Numbered from the stretch's first letter, positions 52,490 to 63,249 are shown. The stretch is 64,000 nt of DNA from Streptococcus marmotae (GCF_001623565.1 NZ_CP015196.1:682001-746000); one strand, 5' to 3'. Made by a program: numbers and translations. The notes: a model not told the origin generated them from the letters alone.

Positions 52490-55386
52490 TTATGCTACTT
52501 CTTTTTTCTTTGCAGTTAGTTTCACAAGACCAAGCCCTACTAGCGCAACCAGAACAATGTTTGCCGCTACAAGGACAACCAACCACCATTTTGTTTTTGG
52601 TTTGTAAATATCAAGTGCTGCTGAATGTGCAATGGTATACAAGATATTTTTACTTGCTTGACGAAGGGCTGCAACTCCTTCTTTGGTACCAGTAGAGAGC
52701 GTTGTTGGATCATCTCCTACAGGAGTGAGCATCAAGTCACCACCGTTGCGAATCGCTTGGTCAGGACTCATGTAGCTTTGACCGTCATAGTCTGTAATCA
52801 CCATACCATGGAAGCCCCACTCGCCACGTAAAACCGTATTCAATAGGTCACTGTTTCCACCAGCCCAAAGAGTACCAATGCGGTTGAAGGAAGACATGAT
52901 TGCTGTTGCGCCACCTTCCTTGACTGGAAGTTCAAAGGCTTTGAGGTAGACTTCACGAATCGCTTGCTCGTTTGACCAAGTTGCAACACCTTCACGATTG
53001 TCTTCTTGATCGTTGAGAGCAAAGTGTTTGGTAAAGGTATAGACACCATTGTCAAGGGCTTTTTTCACTAGGGCAGAAGCCATTTGACCGGATACGACAG
53101 GATCTTCTGAATAGTATTCAAAGTTTCGACCGGAGAATGGAGAACGGTGAATATTCACTGCAGGAGCGTACAAACCGACAATTCCATGAGCCAAGGCTTC
53201 TTTTGCAAAAGCATCACCCATTTCTTCAGCAAGCGCTGTATTCCAAGTAGAGGCAACAACCACTTCTGAATTGTATTGGATTCCCTTGATGCCTTGGAAG
53301 ATACCGTTGATTCCCGCAGGTCCGTCAAGATCCACTACTGCTGGCTTATCAACTGATTTAACCGCAATCGTTGCATAACCACCATGCCCAATCAAGGCAG
53401 CCATCTCAGCTACTGTCATTTGAGCAACCAATTTTTCCCAACGTTCATCATCATAATCTGCGCCAACAAGATCTGCCAAACGAAGACCATTCTTTTCAGC
53501 TTCTACCTTGTCAACTGGCGTTTCAGCATCTGCATCAATTCGGAAGTTTTCACGATCGACTTCTTTTGCAACCGCATCCGTTGCCTCCTTATCAGATGTC
53601 CGTTTAGTTGGAAGTGTTCCTGCCCAATCGTTACGAGTCACATAGTTTACATCACCTACTGCATATTCAAAGGCATTTGTTACCTCAGCCTTATCAGATG
53701 TCCGTTGTTTGCGTACTTCTTTTTGAGCAACGGTATAAGTCTTCGAATCGAGCACATCATGAGCATTGTTCATCAATTTAATCTCATAATTTCCAGCATC
53801 TAAGACATAGGCTTTTTCGTTTTTCTCATCATAGGATGCAAGGTCATCACGGTCAAAGCGGATGGCTAATTCTTCGCTCTTACCAGGCTCAAGCACTTCT
53901 GTCTTACCAAAACCAGCAAGAACAACATGTGATTTCTCAATGCCACCAGCTGTATATGGTGCTGTATAGTAGACTTGCGCTACATCTTTACCAGCAACCT
54001 CACCAGTGTTTGTGACCTTCACTTTCACTTCAATCTCATCACCATCTTCTTTCATGCTGGTGATTTCTTGTTTAAAGTTGGTATAAGATAGACCATATCC
54101 GAATGGGTATTGAACCGCTTTTTGATACGCTACTTCATCCACTTTGCCTGTCGCATTATCTACAAAACGTGTTTCGTAGTAACGATAGCCGACATAGATT
54201 CCTTCTTGGTAATTGACAAATTTGTAGTTAAAGGTTGTGGTTCTTTTGCACCCCACGGAGTTTTTTCATAGGTAATATTTGTGTAAGAGAAGTCTCCTGT
54301 ATTCCAGTATGTTGGAGCAGAAGCCATATCATAGGCATAGGTATCTACCAAACGACCTGACGGATTGACCTCACCCGCTAAGATGCGTGCTACACCATCA
54401 AGACCTGTTGAACCTGGTCCACCAATCCAAAGGGCTGCATCGACACCTTCATCTTCTAGGAAGCCAAGCTCCATCGCATTAGATGAATTCACTAGGACGA
54501 CGACTTTATCAAAGTTTTTCTTAACGGTTTCAAGCATGTCTTTTTCAACATCTTGAAGCTCAAGATAATGTTTATCTGCTTGCCCTTGCTCATAATCTTT
54601 CATAGATTGAGGAAGGTCTGCCCCCTCACCACCATTACGAGAAATGACAACAAGCGCTGTATCAGAGAATTCTTTCGCATTCTTCATCAACTCTTCCGAA
54701 TACTTGTCTTGACTTGGCTCATAGATATTGTAATCTCCACCGTTTAATGAGAAGATATTGGTTCCCTCTTTTTTCGGTAAGTTTTCTTTATAAAAATCGG
54801 TCAATTCAGTATTGACTTTAAAACCTGCATTTTCAAGACCCTGTTGCAAGTTGATATTTTTTGATTCATCGGCTGAACCCGAACCTGAACCACCGTAGGT
54901 CACTGCAACTGAAGAAATCCCAAATACATTGACTTTTGATGATTTTTCAAGTGGCAAGGTCTTCTGCTTGTTCTTCAAAAGAACCGTACCTTCTTCTTGA
55001 ATCTTTGTCACCAATTGTTTGGAAACTGCTTCTGCATCCTTGATTTTACCTTCATCGGCATAAGAGGGTGCAAAATAGGTGTCAATCACGTTTACAAACA
55101 TGTTCACCGCATAGTTAGCGCCTACAATCACAATACTGAGTAGTGACAGCAATCCCATTGCAACCTTGCTCTTAACTGTTTTCAACGGCTTGTTCTGCAC
55201 AATACGGTAAATCGCATATGCCAGTAGGGCAACTACTGCAACTGAAGCGACAATCAAGGTCGTCTTTACTATCCCCGCTGCATCCCATGACTGATAGGAT
55301 TTAGCATAATCTTCAGCTGCTACTGGAACGCTAAGAAGTGCGCCAGCAACAACCAAAGCTAGTCCTTTGTTTTTCCAAGTCTTCAT
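52490..55386 (-). pseudogene. membrane-anchored, domain-permuted GH3 beta-glucosidase, copy 2, frameshifted
   Basis: Two overlapping frames (54160-55386 and 52490-54256) together make a protein of about 965 residues that matches copy 1 from end to end. The first part holds the membrane helices and the alpha/beta sandwich; the second holds FnIII and the catalytic barrel (nucleophile in VITDYDGQSY). The frame breaks at about 54244-54247, where the coding strand reads GCAAAAGAACC; one more A would restore GCA AAA AGA ACC and the frame. Loss of one base from an A-run is therefore likely. Either a recent pseudogene, phase variation at a homopolymer, or a sequencing error. Upstream sequence is also duplicated from copy 1. 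Confidence 0.82.
53607..54206 (-). repeat. near-identical 600-bp block shared with 49173-49772
   Basis: Partner of the block in copy 1, same length and sharp borders. Few substitutions, while the barrel on one side and the sandwich on the other have clearly diverged. Confidence 0.8.
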
Positions 55387-55645
55387 AAGACCCTCCTAAA
55401 TAATTCAATGGCTTGAAAGCCTTTTCTTTTTATAGTCCTACTTTACCAAACCAAACAATTTATGAAAACCTTTTCTTCATAATCTGTCATTTAGACTGCA
55501 TAATTTGTCTGTTTCTGCTGATTTGTCTCTTTTCTTTATTTTCTACTTATCCTATTCTCTCTATTTTGCCATTTTTATTGAATAAAGATAAAAAAAGTGT
55601 TACTATTTGTAATATATCGCCTTATTTTACAAATAGGAGTCTGAA

Positions 55646-56863
55646 ATGTCTTATAAAGAATTAAAAATCATCAAATATCAACATTACGATACACTGGAAG
55701 AAGAATATCAACGAAGATTGACTAGTTTTGGTGTCATTAAAACAGAAATGTATCCCTATCTAATGCAAAGAGATCGTTTTAAAACCCATCAATATCCCTT
55801 ATTTGTCGTTCCTTTGTTAGAACTACAATTAGTATCACAAAAAATACAGGAAAATTCGACAAGAATTAAAGAAATTGCAAACTTACTTCCCCCAGTCGCT
55901 CATACCCAATTTTATACAGAGCAACTCTACAAGGCTGTGATTAACACCAACGAAATAGAAGGCATTAAAACCACACGAAAAGATGTTTCAGAAGCCTATC
56001 GAGCCTTACAAGAATCTTCTTCGAAAGATATCCGTCTCTTGTCCACTGTACGCATGTATCACGATATTGCAGATAATCAATTACTCACAATCGACCAACT
56101 CTCAGTGATTCGAGATATTTATGATAAGCTCACTGATGAAGAAAACCAACTAGATGGTGAGCTGTTCCGTGACAATATCGTCAGCATTGTTGATCAGCAC
56201 AGCGGGAAAGTAGAACATATCGCTCCATCAACTGAAAAGCAAATCTATTTGATGCTGACAAGCTGGATTCAATTCATCAACGATGACACAATTCCCTTCT
56301 TAATCAAGGCAACGCTAGGACATTTCTTTTTTGAAAACATTCATCCGTTTTACGATGGAAACGGGCGGACAGGTCGCTACATTTTATCTCGTTATCTAGC
56401 TAGAAAACTTGACATTTTTTCAGGTCTCGTTATTTCACAAAAAATCAATGAGAATAAAAAAAGATACTACAAAGCTTTCTCAACTACAGGAGATAGTGAT
56501 AATCGTGCAGAGGGCACCTTCTTTGTTCAAACCATGCTAGAATTAATTGAGGAGGGACAAAAAGATATTCTTAACATACTAAAAGAGAAAAAGGTCATTC
56601 TTGATCATTTCTGGCAGCGGATGGAATCCAATAATGACCTGACAGAAATCCAAAGACACATCCTATTTCTCCTGCTGCAATCTACTACCTTTGTCAACCA
56701 TCCCAAAGAAGGCTTGACAGACCGTGCTATCATTGATATTCTAGCTTCCGAGTTCCCTAGAAAAACCATCAAAGATAGCATTGCAGTATTACGAGAAAAA
56801 GGAATGATTGCCCAAATTGCCCGAAAACCAAGCAGACATCAATTACTCAACACTGACGAATAA
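55646..56863 (+). CDS. Fic family protein (class II, self-inhibited type)
   Basis: 405 residues. The active loop HPFYDGNGRTGR is a complete Fic motif for AMP transfer. The inhibitory motif (S/T)xxxE(G/N) appears as TNEIEG before the core, so the glutamate can block ATP as in class II Fic proteins. A C-terminal winged-helix-like part (QRHILFLLLQ...IDILASEFPRKTIKDSI) suggests DNA or protein binding. AGGAG precedes the ATG. Only 18 nt separate it from the response-regulator gene, so it may be cotranscribed with the two-component system. Confidence 0.88.
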   Translation: MSYKELKIIKYQHYDTLEEEYQRRLTSFGVIKTEMYPYLMQRDRFKTHQYPLFVVPLLELQLVSQKIQENSTRIKEIANLLPPVAHTQFYTEQLYKAVINTNEIEGIKTTRKDVSEAYRALQESSSKDIRLLSTVRMYHDIADNQLLTIDQLSVIRDIYDKLTDEENQLDGELFRDNIVSIVDQHSGKVEHIAPSTEKQIYLMLTSWIQFINDDTIPFLIKATLGHFFFENIHPFYDGNGRTGRYILSRYLARKLDIFSGLVISQKINENKKRYYKAFSTTGDSDNRAEGTFFVQTMLELIEEGQKDILNILKEKKVILDHFWQRMESNNDLTEIQRHILFLLLQSTTFVNHPKEGLTDRAIIDILASEFPRKTIKDSIAVLREKGMIAQIARKPSRHQLLNTDE

Positions 56864-56881
56864 TAGATAGAAAGGACTCGT

Positions 56882-57595
56882 ATGAACATCGCAATTGTAG
56901 AAGACCAAAAAGTCGAGCAAGAACGACTCAGTAAGTATATTCACAACTACTGCCAAAAGATCAAACGCCCTGTAGACATCACCTGTTTTAACGACGGTAT
57001 TGATATCACCAGTGACTACCAGCATCGCTTCGATATTATCTATTTGGATGTGGAAATGGAAATCATGGACGGTATGACGACTGCTAAAAAGATTCGTGCG
57101 GTAGACAAAGATGTCTTGATTGTCTTTGTAACCAACCATTCTCAGGTAGCCATTCAGGGATATTCTGTTGAAGCAATCGACTTTCTCCTCAAACCACTTA
57201 GCAACTTCGTTTTTGAAGAACATTTCAAAAAAATGCTTCGAAAGCTTCCTAGCCCCGAAGAGGAGCAGCACTATCTCTATGTAAAAAATAAGGCTTCCAC
57301 TTTTAAAATTCCTCAAAAGGACATCTATTATCTGGAAAGTGACGGCCACCAACTCCATATCCATAGCAAGCAAGAAACCATTACCATCAGCAATACCTTA
57401 AAAAACATGGAACAATTGCTCGATAAAAAGAGTTTCTTTCGTTCTAATTCAGGCTATATTGTTAATCTCGCTTATGTAGAAAAAATCGAAGGTAATCTAG
57501 CCTATATCAAGGGAGAACCCTTGCAAATCAGTCGACCTCGTAAGAAAGATTTCATGACTGCTCTGACCAATTACATCGGAGACACCTTGCTATGA
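56882..57595 (+). CDS. LytTR-type response regulator (AgrA/ComE class)
   Basis: 237 residues. Receiver domain with the acidic pair Glu7/Asp8, phosphorylation site Asp56 (IIYLDVEME) and a late Lys (LLKPLS), then a LytTR DNA-binding domain (about 135-237: YYLESDGHQLHIHSKQE, FRSNSGYIVNLAYVEKI). AGAAAGGA before the ATG. Its stop codon overlaps the kinase start (ATGA). Confidence 0.93.
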   Translation: MNIAIVEDQKVEQERLSKYIHNYCQKIKRPVDITCFNDGIDITSDYQHRFDIIYLDVEMEIMDGMTTAKKIRAVDKDVLIVFVTNHSQVAIQGYSVEAIDFLLKPLSNFVFEEHFKKMLRKLPSPEEEQHYLYVKNKASTFKIPQKDIYYLESDGHQLHIHSKQETITISNTLKNMEQLLDKKSFFRSNSGYIVNLAYVEKIEGNLAYIKGEPLQISRPRKKDFMTALTNYIGDTLL

Positions 57596-58905
57596 TGACA
57601 CACTTTCCAGATATTCCACGAGTCTATACCGCACTATCTGAAGCAGTCGCCTGTTGCTTGGTCTGTCTTCCCCTGATTATCAACATGGAATGGTTGCGAA
57701 AAATGAGAACCTTGCTCCTCATCTTTCCTGCTCAAATTCTACTGCAACTCCTAGCTGGTCAATTCCCTATCCTCTTGTGGACAATCGGCATGGGTATCAA
57801 TATCTCTTGGATGTTTGCATCGATTTACCTACTAGGTGTCAAACAGTCAAAGACTGCTCTTTATTTAACTGCAAAGGCCTTTATCGCTGCAGAATTAGTC
57901 GCCTCTCTTGCCTGGCATCTTTACTGTCTCACGATTTATTCACAACCTGTGGATAACTTGTGGACACAGGCTTTATTCATGGGAATTATTTCTAGCATCG
58001 CTTTTCTTCTCTTCTATCAGCAAAATCGAAAAATAAACCTAGAAGAGCTGCAAAATAGTATCGAAAAACGAGAGGTTTGGGTTGCTGTTTTTACTTCATT
58101 AACTATTTTTATTTTAAGCAATATTGGGTTTATCCTCTCTGGGACACCCCAATTTCAAGATTCAACAAGTATCTTTATCCTCAGAACGACGGTCAATTTC
58201 TCTGGTATTCTACTCCTTCTCACACAAGAGTCCCAGCAATACGATCGCTATCTACGTGAAGAATTGGTTGCCATCCACAACATGTTCCAACTGCAGTATA
58301 AACAATACCAAGCCTACCGAGAAAATAATGATCTCATCAGCAGAAAAGCCCATGATCTCAAGCATCAGCTCTACATTATCCAGCAGGAAGCAGATAAGCA
58401 AAAGCAACAACAATACCTCAAGGAAATGACAGTAGCCATTCAGAATTTTGAAGCTAAGATTGAAACAGGAAATCCCGTCCTTGATACCATTTTGACACAA
58501 AAAAATCAATACTGCCTCCAAAACAGTATCAATTTTACTTGTATCGTGCAGGGTCAGCTTCTCCATTTCATGGACATTATGGACATCTCTGCTCTTTTTG
58601 GAAATGCGATTGACAATGCCATTGAAGCTGTGGAAAAAATCAGCCAAGCCGAGCAACGCCTGATGACCTTAAAAGTCTCTCAACACAGCCAATTTATCGT
58701 CATTCGACTCGATAATTATGACACTTCTAATCTTGACTTATCCACAGGACAATTTCCCAGCACTTCAAAAGAAGATAAAAATCTCCATGGTATCGGCCTG
58801 AAAAGTATGGACTTTATTGTCCAAAAATATGGCGGCAATCTAACGCTCAGCAAGGAGGACAACTGGGTTCAACTAAAAATCTTACTTCCTGTGGAAAACA
58901 GTTAA
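57592..58905 (+). CDS. sensor histidine kinase, AgrC/ComD class (HPK10, GHKL)
   Basis: 437 residues. About six membrane segments (1-230), then the H-box KAHDLKHQLYII, N-box NAIDNAIEAVEK and G-box HGIGLKSMDFIVQKYGG. Kinases of this group commonly sense secreted peptides. I searched 58906-59447 and the upstream spacer and saw no double-glycine or cyclic peptide gene, so the signal may be encoded elsewhere. Confidence 0.92.
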   Translation: MMTHFPDIPRVYTALSEAVACCLVCLPLIINMEWLRKMRTLLLIFPAQILLQLLAGQFPILLWTIGMGINISWMFASIYLLGVKQSKTALYLTAKAFIAAELVASLAWHLYCLTIYSQPVDNLWTQALFMGIISSIAFLLFYQQNRKINLEELQNSIEKREVWVAVFTSLTIFILSNIGFILSGTPQFQDSTSIFILRTTVNFSGILLLLTQESQQYDRYLREELVAIHNMFQLQYKQYQAYRENNDLISRKAHDLKHQLYIIQQEADKQKQQQYLKEMTVAIQNFEAKIETGNPVLDTILTQKNQYCLQNSINFTCIVQGQLLHFMDIMDISALFGNAIDNAIEAVEKISQAEQRLMTLKVSQHSQFIVIRLDNYDTSNLDLSTGQFPSTSKEDKNLHGIGLKSMDFIVQKYGGNLTLSKEDNWVQLKILLPVENS

Positions 58906-59148
58906 TACTCTATCCATATCAAAATGAGCGTTTTTCAATACTTTATTGGGTAGTGCGGGCGCAAGCAACCTCCTTCGGGGTTTCATTGCTAAAGTATCCT
59001 ATATTTAAATACCTTCGACTTACTGTACTTCCAAGCTGACATCATCACTCTCCTAACGTTGTCAATGCAACCAATTTCTATTTTTTAAGGGTCTAAATTG
59101 GTGGATAAGTTGGTTATTTTTGAATGTCAATGAGTATACTACTCTATA

Positions 59149-59403
59149 AAATCTGATTAAGATTCGAAATTAGAGATAGAAAGAATCTCCAAATGATTCA
59201 GCAAGGTGTGGCATACTCTATAAAAATCAACATCTGACTAGGTTCCACAATTGAGAATTGTGGAAGATGATAGATAAAACTAGCGTAGCTTGTGTCCTAA
59301 AAACTGCAGGGGTAACGTAGATTAGCTGAGGATTATTTCATAATCCTTATTTCCAACCTTCAACAGTCCGCTGGACTGTTGAAGGCAGGTGACTTAACGA
59401 CAG
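59149..59403. repeat. composite repeat region (copies C of two families)
   Basis: The 58906-59447 spacer has no gene. It carries ACTCTATAAAATCTGA and again ACTCTATAAAAATCAACATCTGAC (starts of the 34614/47294 family), a CCACAATTG-AGAA-TTGTGG type hairpin (about 59245) and, at 59328-59385, the segment also found at 8168-8224. Nested or degraded repeats. Confidence 0.5.
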
Positions 59404-59447
59404 AAGAAACTGATTGTTGCCGTGCTTACTATGCCATTCAAAAAGCC

Positions 59448-60803
59448 CTAATCGGGCTTTTTCTGCTTCCATTCGATTTCTACATAATCAACAGCGCCCT
59501 CTTTCATTTCATCTATCATCATCCCTATATAATCTACCAATCTACTTTGAGGCTCTTGTTTCAGGAGGGCTACATAAGCCGGGTGTTGATAGATTTTTTC
59601 TTTAAACCATTCCTCCGTCAAACGTTCACCTGAAAAAAAGGCAAGATTGAGCGAAGCCATTATGTCTGACAGTTGATCTGCCAATTGCCGGTCATAAGCT
59701 GCATCATCATGTAAGGCAGTATGAAGCATCATATCACTCGACCGATGAAAGACATCCATTAAATATTTTTGATGATCCGCTAAATCGAGATTCGCATTGT
59801 TTTTCCACAAGTCAACATCAAGTCTGGTTTGTTGATAAATGAGGCGATTCTCTTTTAAAGATAAACGACCAATGGTCATAGGATACATGGAAAAAGCGCC
59901 ATTTACAACCTCAGTAAGCTGCGATTGCTTTCCTGTTGATTGAGTGATGTGCTGGGTATGAATATGACCAGAAAAGGTTAGGGTAATACCATACTGATCA
60001 TACAATTCTCGCAAATCAACCGCATTATCAAGTGTAAATCCACTCGTCGGCGCAATGTGCTGGTCCAAGACATTATGATGCATAATCGGAATCACCTGAA
60101 CTCCCGCTTCCCTAGCTTCCTGCAATTGGGAAGTTATCCACATCAACGTTTCTTTTTTCAATCGCCCATTCGTCGCAGGAGCACCCCTTCCTAGGCCGTC
60201 GACATAGATATTACTATCAATCATCAATAACCAAAGATTTGTAAAGGGCTTTGCCATATAACTAAGAGAAGATTTATCCCGTTGACTGGCTTGGGCGTAA
60301 CCAAAATCTGTAAAGATTTTTTCAAAGTCCTTCTTCGTGACTTGGGCTGTCTTAACCTGATTCTCACCCTTAAATTCACGCGCCCACCCACTGGCAATAT
60401 CATGATTTCCTGGAATAACCAACACTTCTGTACCAGCAGCTTCCATTACGTTGAACTGTTCTGCCAAGTCTTCCATGCTCTTTTTTTCACCATTTAGGCT
60501 CAAATCCCCACTAACAAGGAGTAACTTAGGCTTCTCTTTCTTCACTTGAGCCACCAAGGCATCCATTCTTTCCTTACTATAGCGGACATCTTTTCCTGCT
60601 GCTGTATTTTGAATAATGGAAAAAGCCTTACCATTATCGTGCAGACTTGGAGATAGGTAATGCATATCGGTTACAATCCAAATTTGCTCAGAGTCAGTCC
60701 ACTCTTTTGCTAAATAAGAAGCTCGTTGCGCTTGTTTGGGCATCAAAAAATAGCCAATTAATACCCCTAAACACACTAGATAAAACCAATAGCGCTTCTT
60801 CAT
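59448..60803 (-). CDS. membrane-anchored metallophosphoesterase (calcineurin-like)
   Basis: 451 residues. One N-terminal helix (YWFYLVCLGVLIGYFLM) anchors it. Metal-site motifs in order: TDMHYLSP, SGDLSLNGE, IPGNHDI, MHHN and SGHIH. It should act outside the cell on a phosphoester, substrate unknown. The C-terminus ends in a charged helix rich in Glu/Lys. AGGAGG before the ATG. Confidence 0.88.
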   Translation of the reverse strand: MKKRYWFYLVCLGVLIGYFLMPKQAQRASYLAKEWTDSEQIWIVTDMHYLSPSLHDNGKAFSIIQNTAAGKDVRYSKERMDALVAQVKKEKPKLLLVSGDLSLNGEKKSMEDLAEQFNVMEAAGTEVLVIPGNHDIASGWAREFKGENQVKTAQVTKKDFEKIFTDFGYAQASQRDKSSLSYMAKPFTNLWLLMIDSNIYVDGLGRGAPATNGRLKKETLMWITSQLQEAREAGVQVIPIMHHNVLDQHIAPTSGFTLDNAVDLRELYDQYGITLTFSGHIHTQHITQSTGKQSQLTEVVNGAFSMYPMTIGRLSLKENRLIYQQTRLDVDLWKNNANLDLADHQKYLMDVFHRSSDMMLHTALHDDAAYDRQLADQLSDIMASLNLAFFSGERLTEEWFKEKIYQHPAYVALLKQEPQSRLVDYIGMMIDEMKEGAVDYVEIEWKQKKPD

Positions 60804-60926
60804 ACAACCTCCTCCATTCTCTTTCTTATTATACCATCTTCTGCTATTTTTTGAAGAAGCCTAGCATGATTCAACAGATGAATTAGACTTTATAGGAAAG
60901 AGAATGTTAACTCTATAAAAATAGAA

Positions 60927-60947
60927 GGCTGAGAACGAGCCTCAACC
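60927..60947 (-). terminator. terminator of the flavoprotein gene
   Basis: On the - strand GGTTGAG and CTCAGCC pair around a 7-nt loop, followed by TTCTATTTTT, 16 nt after the stop codon. Confidence 0.65.
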
Positions 60948-60962
60948 TCCTTGATTATTGGA

Positions 60963-62477
60963 TTATTTTTTCACAAATTTCGCAGATTGTTCACCAGCTT
61001 GGCGACCAAATACAATAATATCTGCGACGGCATTCCCACCAATACGGTTTTTACCGTGAACACCACCTGTCACTTCTCCAGCTGCGTAAAGACCTGGAAT
61101 TGCTTGACCTTCTTTGTTCAATACTTCTGTATTGGTATTAATTTTAAGACCACCCATTGTGTGGTGAATACCTGGTGCAATCTTGATTGCATAGTAAGGA
61201 GCTTTATCTAAAGCATGATCCATACCGCTTGACCGACCAAATGCTGCATCACTTTTATCTGCAACAGCCTTATTCCATGTATCCAAGGTTGTTTGTAAGG
61301 CATCTGCTGGAACATCAATTGCTTTTGCAAGATCTGCAAGTGTTTCACCTGATTTCACAAGACCTTTTTTCTCATATTGAGCAATTGCTTTTACGCGGTC
61401 TTTCAAGGCTGAATCAAACACCACGTAAGCATAGTTTGGCTCTAAACCATTGATTGCTGCAGAAACTTTATCACGAGTTTCCAATTCATTGAAGAAACGC
61501 TCTCCTTTTGTATTCACCAAAATAGCACCTTCTCCACGGATAGCTTCTGTAATCAAGTAAGCTTTTTCTTGCTCAACAGTTGGGTGGATTTGAATCTGTT
61601 CCATATCAACCGTTGCAGCACCTTTTGCTTCTGCAAGAGCAATCCCATCACCTGTTGAACCTGCTTGGTTTGTTGTGACATAACCTTTTAATTTGGGATT
61701 TAATTGAGCAACTTTTTCTAAATCAGCACCGAAACCACCTGTTGCAATCACGACGGCTTTAGCTGCAACTTTTTTTGTTTTACCATCAATTTTTACTTCA
61801 ACACCTGAAATCTTACCGTCTTTTTCTTCAAGATTTGTCACATCAGCATTGACGAACATTGGAATCTTGCGCTCTGTCAAGTTGTGATAAAGACCAGTTA
61901 CAAGGTAACCACCAACTGCTGAACCATCCGCTGGACGGTGAGTTCGTTTTTCACTCATACCACCTGTTGTTGTGATGTTGCTGAGGGTAATTCCCATACC
62001 ATCCAACCAGTCGATTGCAGATGCTGAGTTATCTACTAAATAGCGAAGCAATTCTGGGTCGTTTGTTCCGCCACCACCTTTAAGGGTTTCTTCATAGAAT
62101 TTATCGTTTGAATCGTTAATTCCCTCTTTATCTTGGAATTTCGTTTGAGAAGCATTCATACCTGCGGATGATTTTGCGGTATTTCCACCTACTTCTCCCA
62201 TCTTTTCAAGAACAGCTACGCTTGCTCCTGCATCGTGAGCAGAAACTGCTGCAGCCATACCTGCACCACCTGAACCGATGACAACTACATCATAGTTGTC
62301 TTTTAATTCTGACGGATCTGTATAGACCTTCTCTGATGCTCCTGAAACAGCTTCTTCTTTAGAAGATGAAGCAGGAGTTGACGATTCTGCTGTATTGGTT
62401 GATTTACTTCCACAAGCAATCAAGAAAACAGCAGCGAACAAACTTAGTAAGGCACCTAGCCAAACTTTCTTCTTCAT
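60963..62477 (-). CDS. extracellular FAD-dependent fumarate-reductase-like lipoprotein
   Basis: 504 residues. A signal peptide ends in the lipobox FLIACGSK, followed by a Ser/Thr linker. The FAD domain starts YDVVVIGSGGAGMAAAVSA (Rossmann) and continues VGGNTAKSSAGMNAS, GLYHNLTERKIPM, the substrate site RTHRPADG and HHTMGGL, and ends with FAD contact GGVHGKNRIGGNAVAD. It resembles flavocytochrome c and urocanate-type reductases that work with extracellular electron transfer. The FMN-binding partner domain is absent, so another protein must deliver electrons. Substrate unknown. Confidence 0.88.
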   Translation of the reverse strand: MKKKVWLGALLSLFAAVFLIACGSKSTNTAESSTPASSSKEEAVSGASEKVYTDPSELKDNYDVVVIGSGGAGMAAAVSAHDAGASVAVLEKMGEVGGNTAKSSAGMNASQTKFQDKEGINDSNDKFYEETLKGGGGTNDPELLRYLVDNSASAIDWLDGMGITLSNITTTGGMSEKRTHRPADGSAVGGYLVTGLYHNLTERKIPMFVNADVTNLEEKDGKISGVEVKIDGKTKKVAAKAVVIATGGFGADLEKVAQLNPKLKGYVTTNQAGSTGDGIALAEAKGAATVDMEQIQIHPTVEQEKAYLITEAIRGEGAILVNTKGERFFNELETRDKVSAAINGLEPNYAYVVFDSALKDRVKAIAQYEKKGLVKSGETLADLAKAIDVPADALQTTLDTWNKAVADKSDAAFGRSSGMDHALDKAPYYAIKIAPGIHHTMGGLKINTNTEVLNKEGQAIPGLYAAGEVTGGVHGKNRIGGNAVADIIVFGRQAGEQSAKFVKK

Positions 62478-62595
62478 ATTAAATCTTCTCCTTTTTTAAA
62501 GTTACCGTATTATTGTACCCTATTTACCAATCACTTGCAATAGTTTTTGTAATTTTTTTCACAAATGTATTGATTTTCATTTTCATGCAAAACAA

Positions 62596-62617
62596 AAAGC
62601 CCACTTGCGTAGGCTTT
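62596..62617 (-). terminator. rpsD terminator
   Basis: AAAGCCTACGCAAGTGGGCTTT on the - strand (two mismatches), with TTTTG after it, 20 nt after the stop codon. Confidence 0.7.
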
Positions 62618-62637
62618 CTGTAATATACATAATGAAA

Positions 62638-63249
62638 TTAAAGCATTTTGTTGTAGAATTCAACGACAAGTGCTTCGTTAATTTCTGGGTTGATTTCGTC
62701 GCGTTCTGGAAGGCGAGTTAATGAACCTTCTAATTTATCAGCATCAAATGATACGAATGCTGGACGTCCAAGAGTTGCTTCAACTGCTTCAAGGATTGCA
62801 GGTACTTTCAATGATTTTTCACGAACGGAAATCACTTGACCTACTTCAACACGGTAGCTAGGAATGTCAACGCGTTTTCCGTCAACAAGGATATGACCGT
62901 GGTTTACAAATTGACGTGCTTGACGACGAGTTGTTGCAAGACCAAGACGGTAAACAACGTTGTCCAAACGACGCTCAAGAAGAAGCATGAAGTTGAAACC
63001 AAGAATTCCGCCTTTGATTTTTGTAGCTTGTACGAACAAGTTACGGAATTGCTTCTCACCTACACCGTAAGAGAAACGAAGTTTTTGTTTCTCAGCCAAT
63101 TGCAAACCGTATTCTGACAATTTGCTGCGGTTGTTTGGTCCATGTTGACCTGGTACATAGTTACGACGAGCAAGCTCTTTACCTGTACCTGTAAGTGACA
63201 AACCAAGACGGCGTGCTTGTTTCCAAGATGGTCCTGTATAACGTGACAT
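62638..63249 (-). CDS. rpsD: 30S ribosomal protein S4
   Basis: 203 residues from the ATG at 63249, which has GGAGG 9 nt before; the track frame to 63264 has five extra codons without family counterpart. [16 protein letters not shown], the S4 RNA-binding domain ([34 protein letters not shown]) and C-terminus VEFYNKML are complete. The zinc-less form. S4 nucleates 16S rRNA folding and represses its own mRNA. Confidence 0.97.
   Translation of the reverse strand: MSRYTGPSWKQARRLGLSLTGTGKELARRNYVPGQHGPNNRSKLSEYGLQLAEKQKLRFSYGVGEKQFRNLFVQATKIKGGILGFNFMLLLERRLDNVVYRLGLATTRRQARQFVNHGHILVDGKRVDIPSYRVEVGQVISVREKSLKVPAILEAVEATLGRPAFVSFDADKLEGSLTRLPERDEINPEINEALVVEFYNKML

Noticed and set aside
52490..54256. 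Separate GH3 gene with its own start at 54256
   Set aside because: Its first residues come from the wrong frame at the A-run; together with 54160-55386 it makes one frameshifted GH3.
58906..59447. Pheromone precursor for the AgrC-like kinase
   Set aside because: No ORF with a ribosome site and a Gly-Gly leader or Cys-based ring on either strand; the stretch is repeats.
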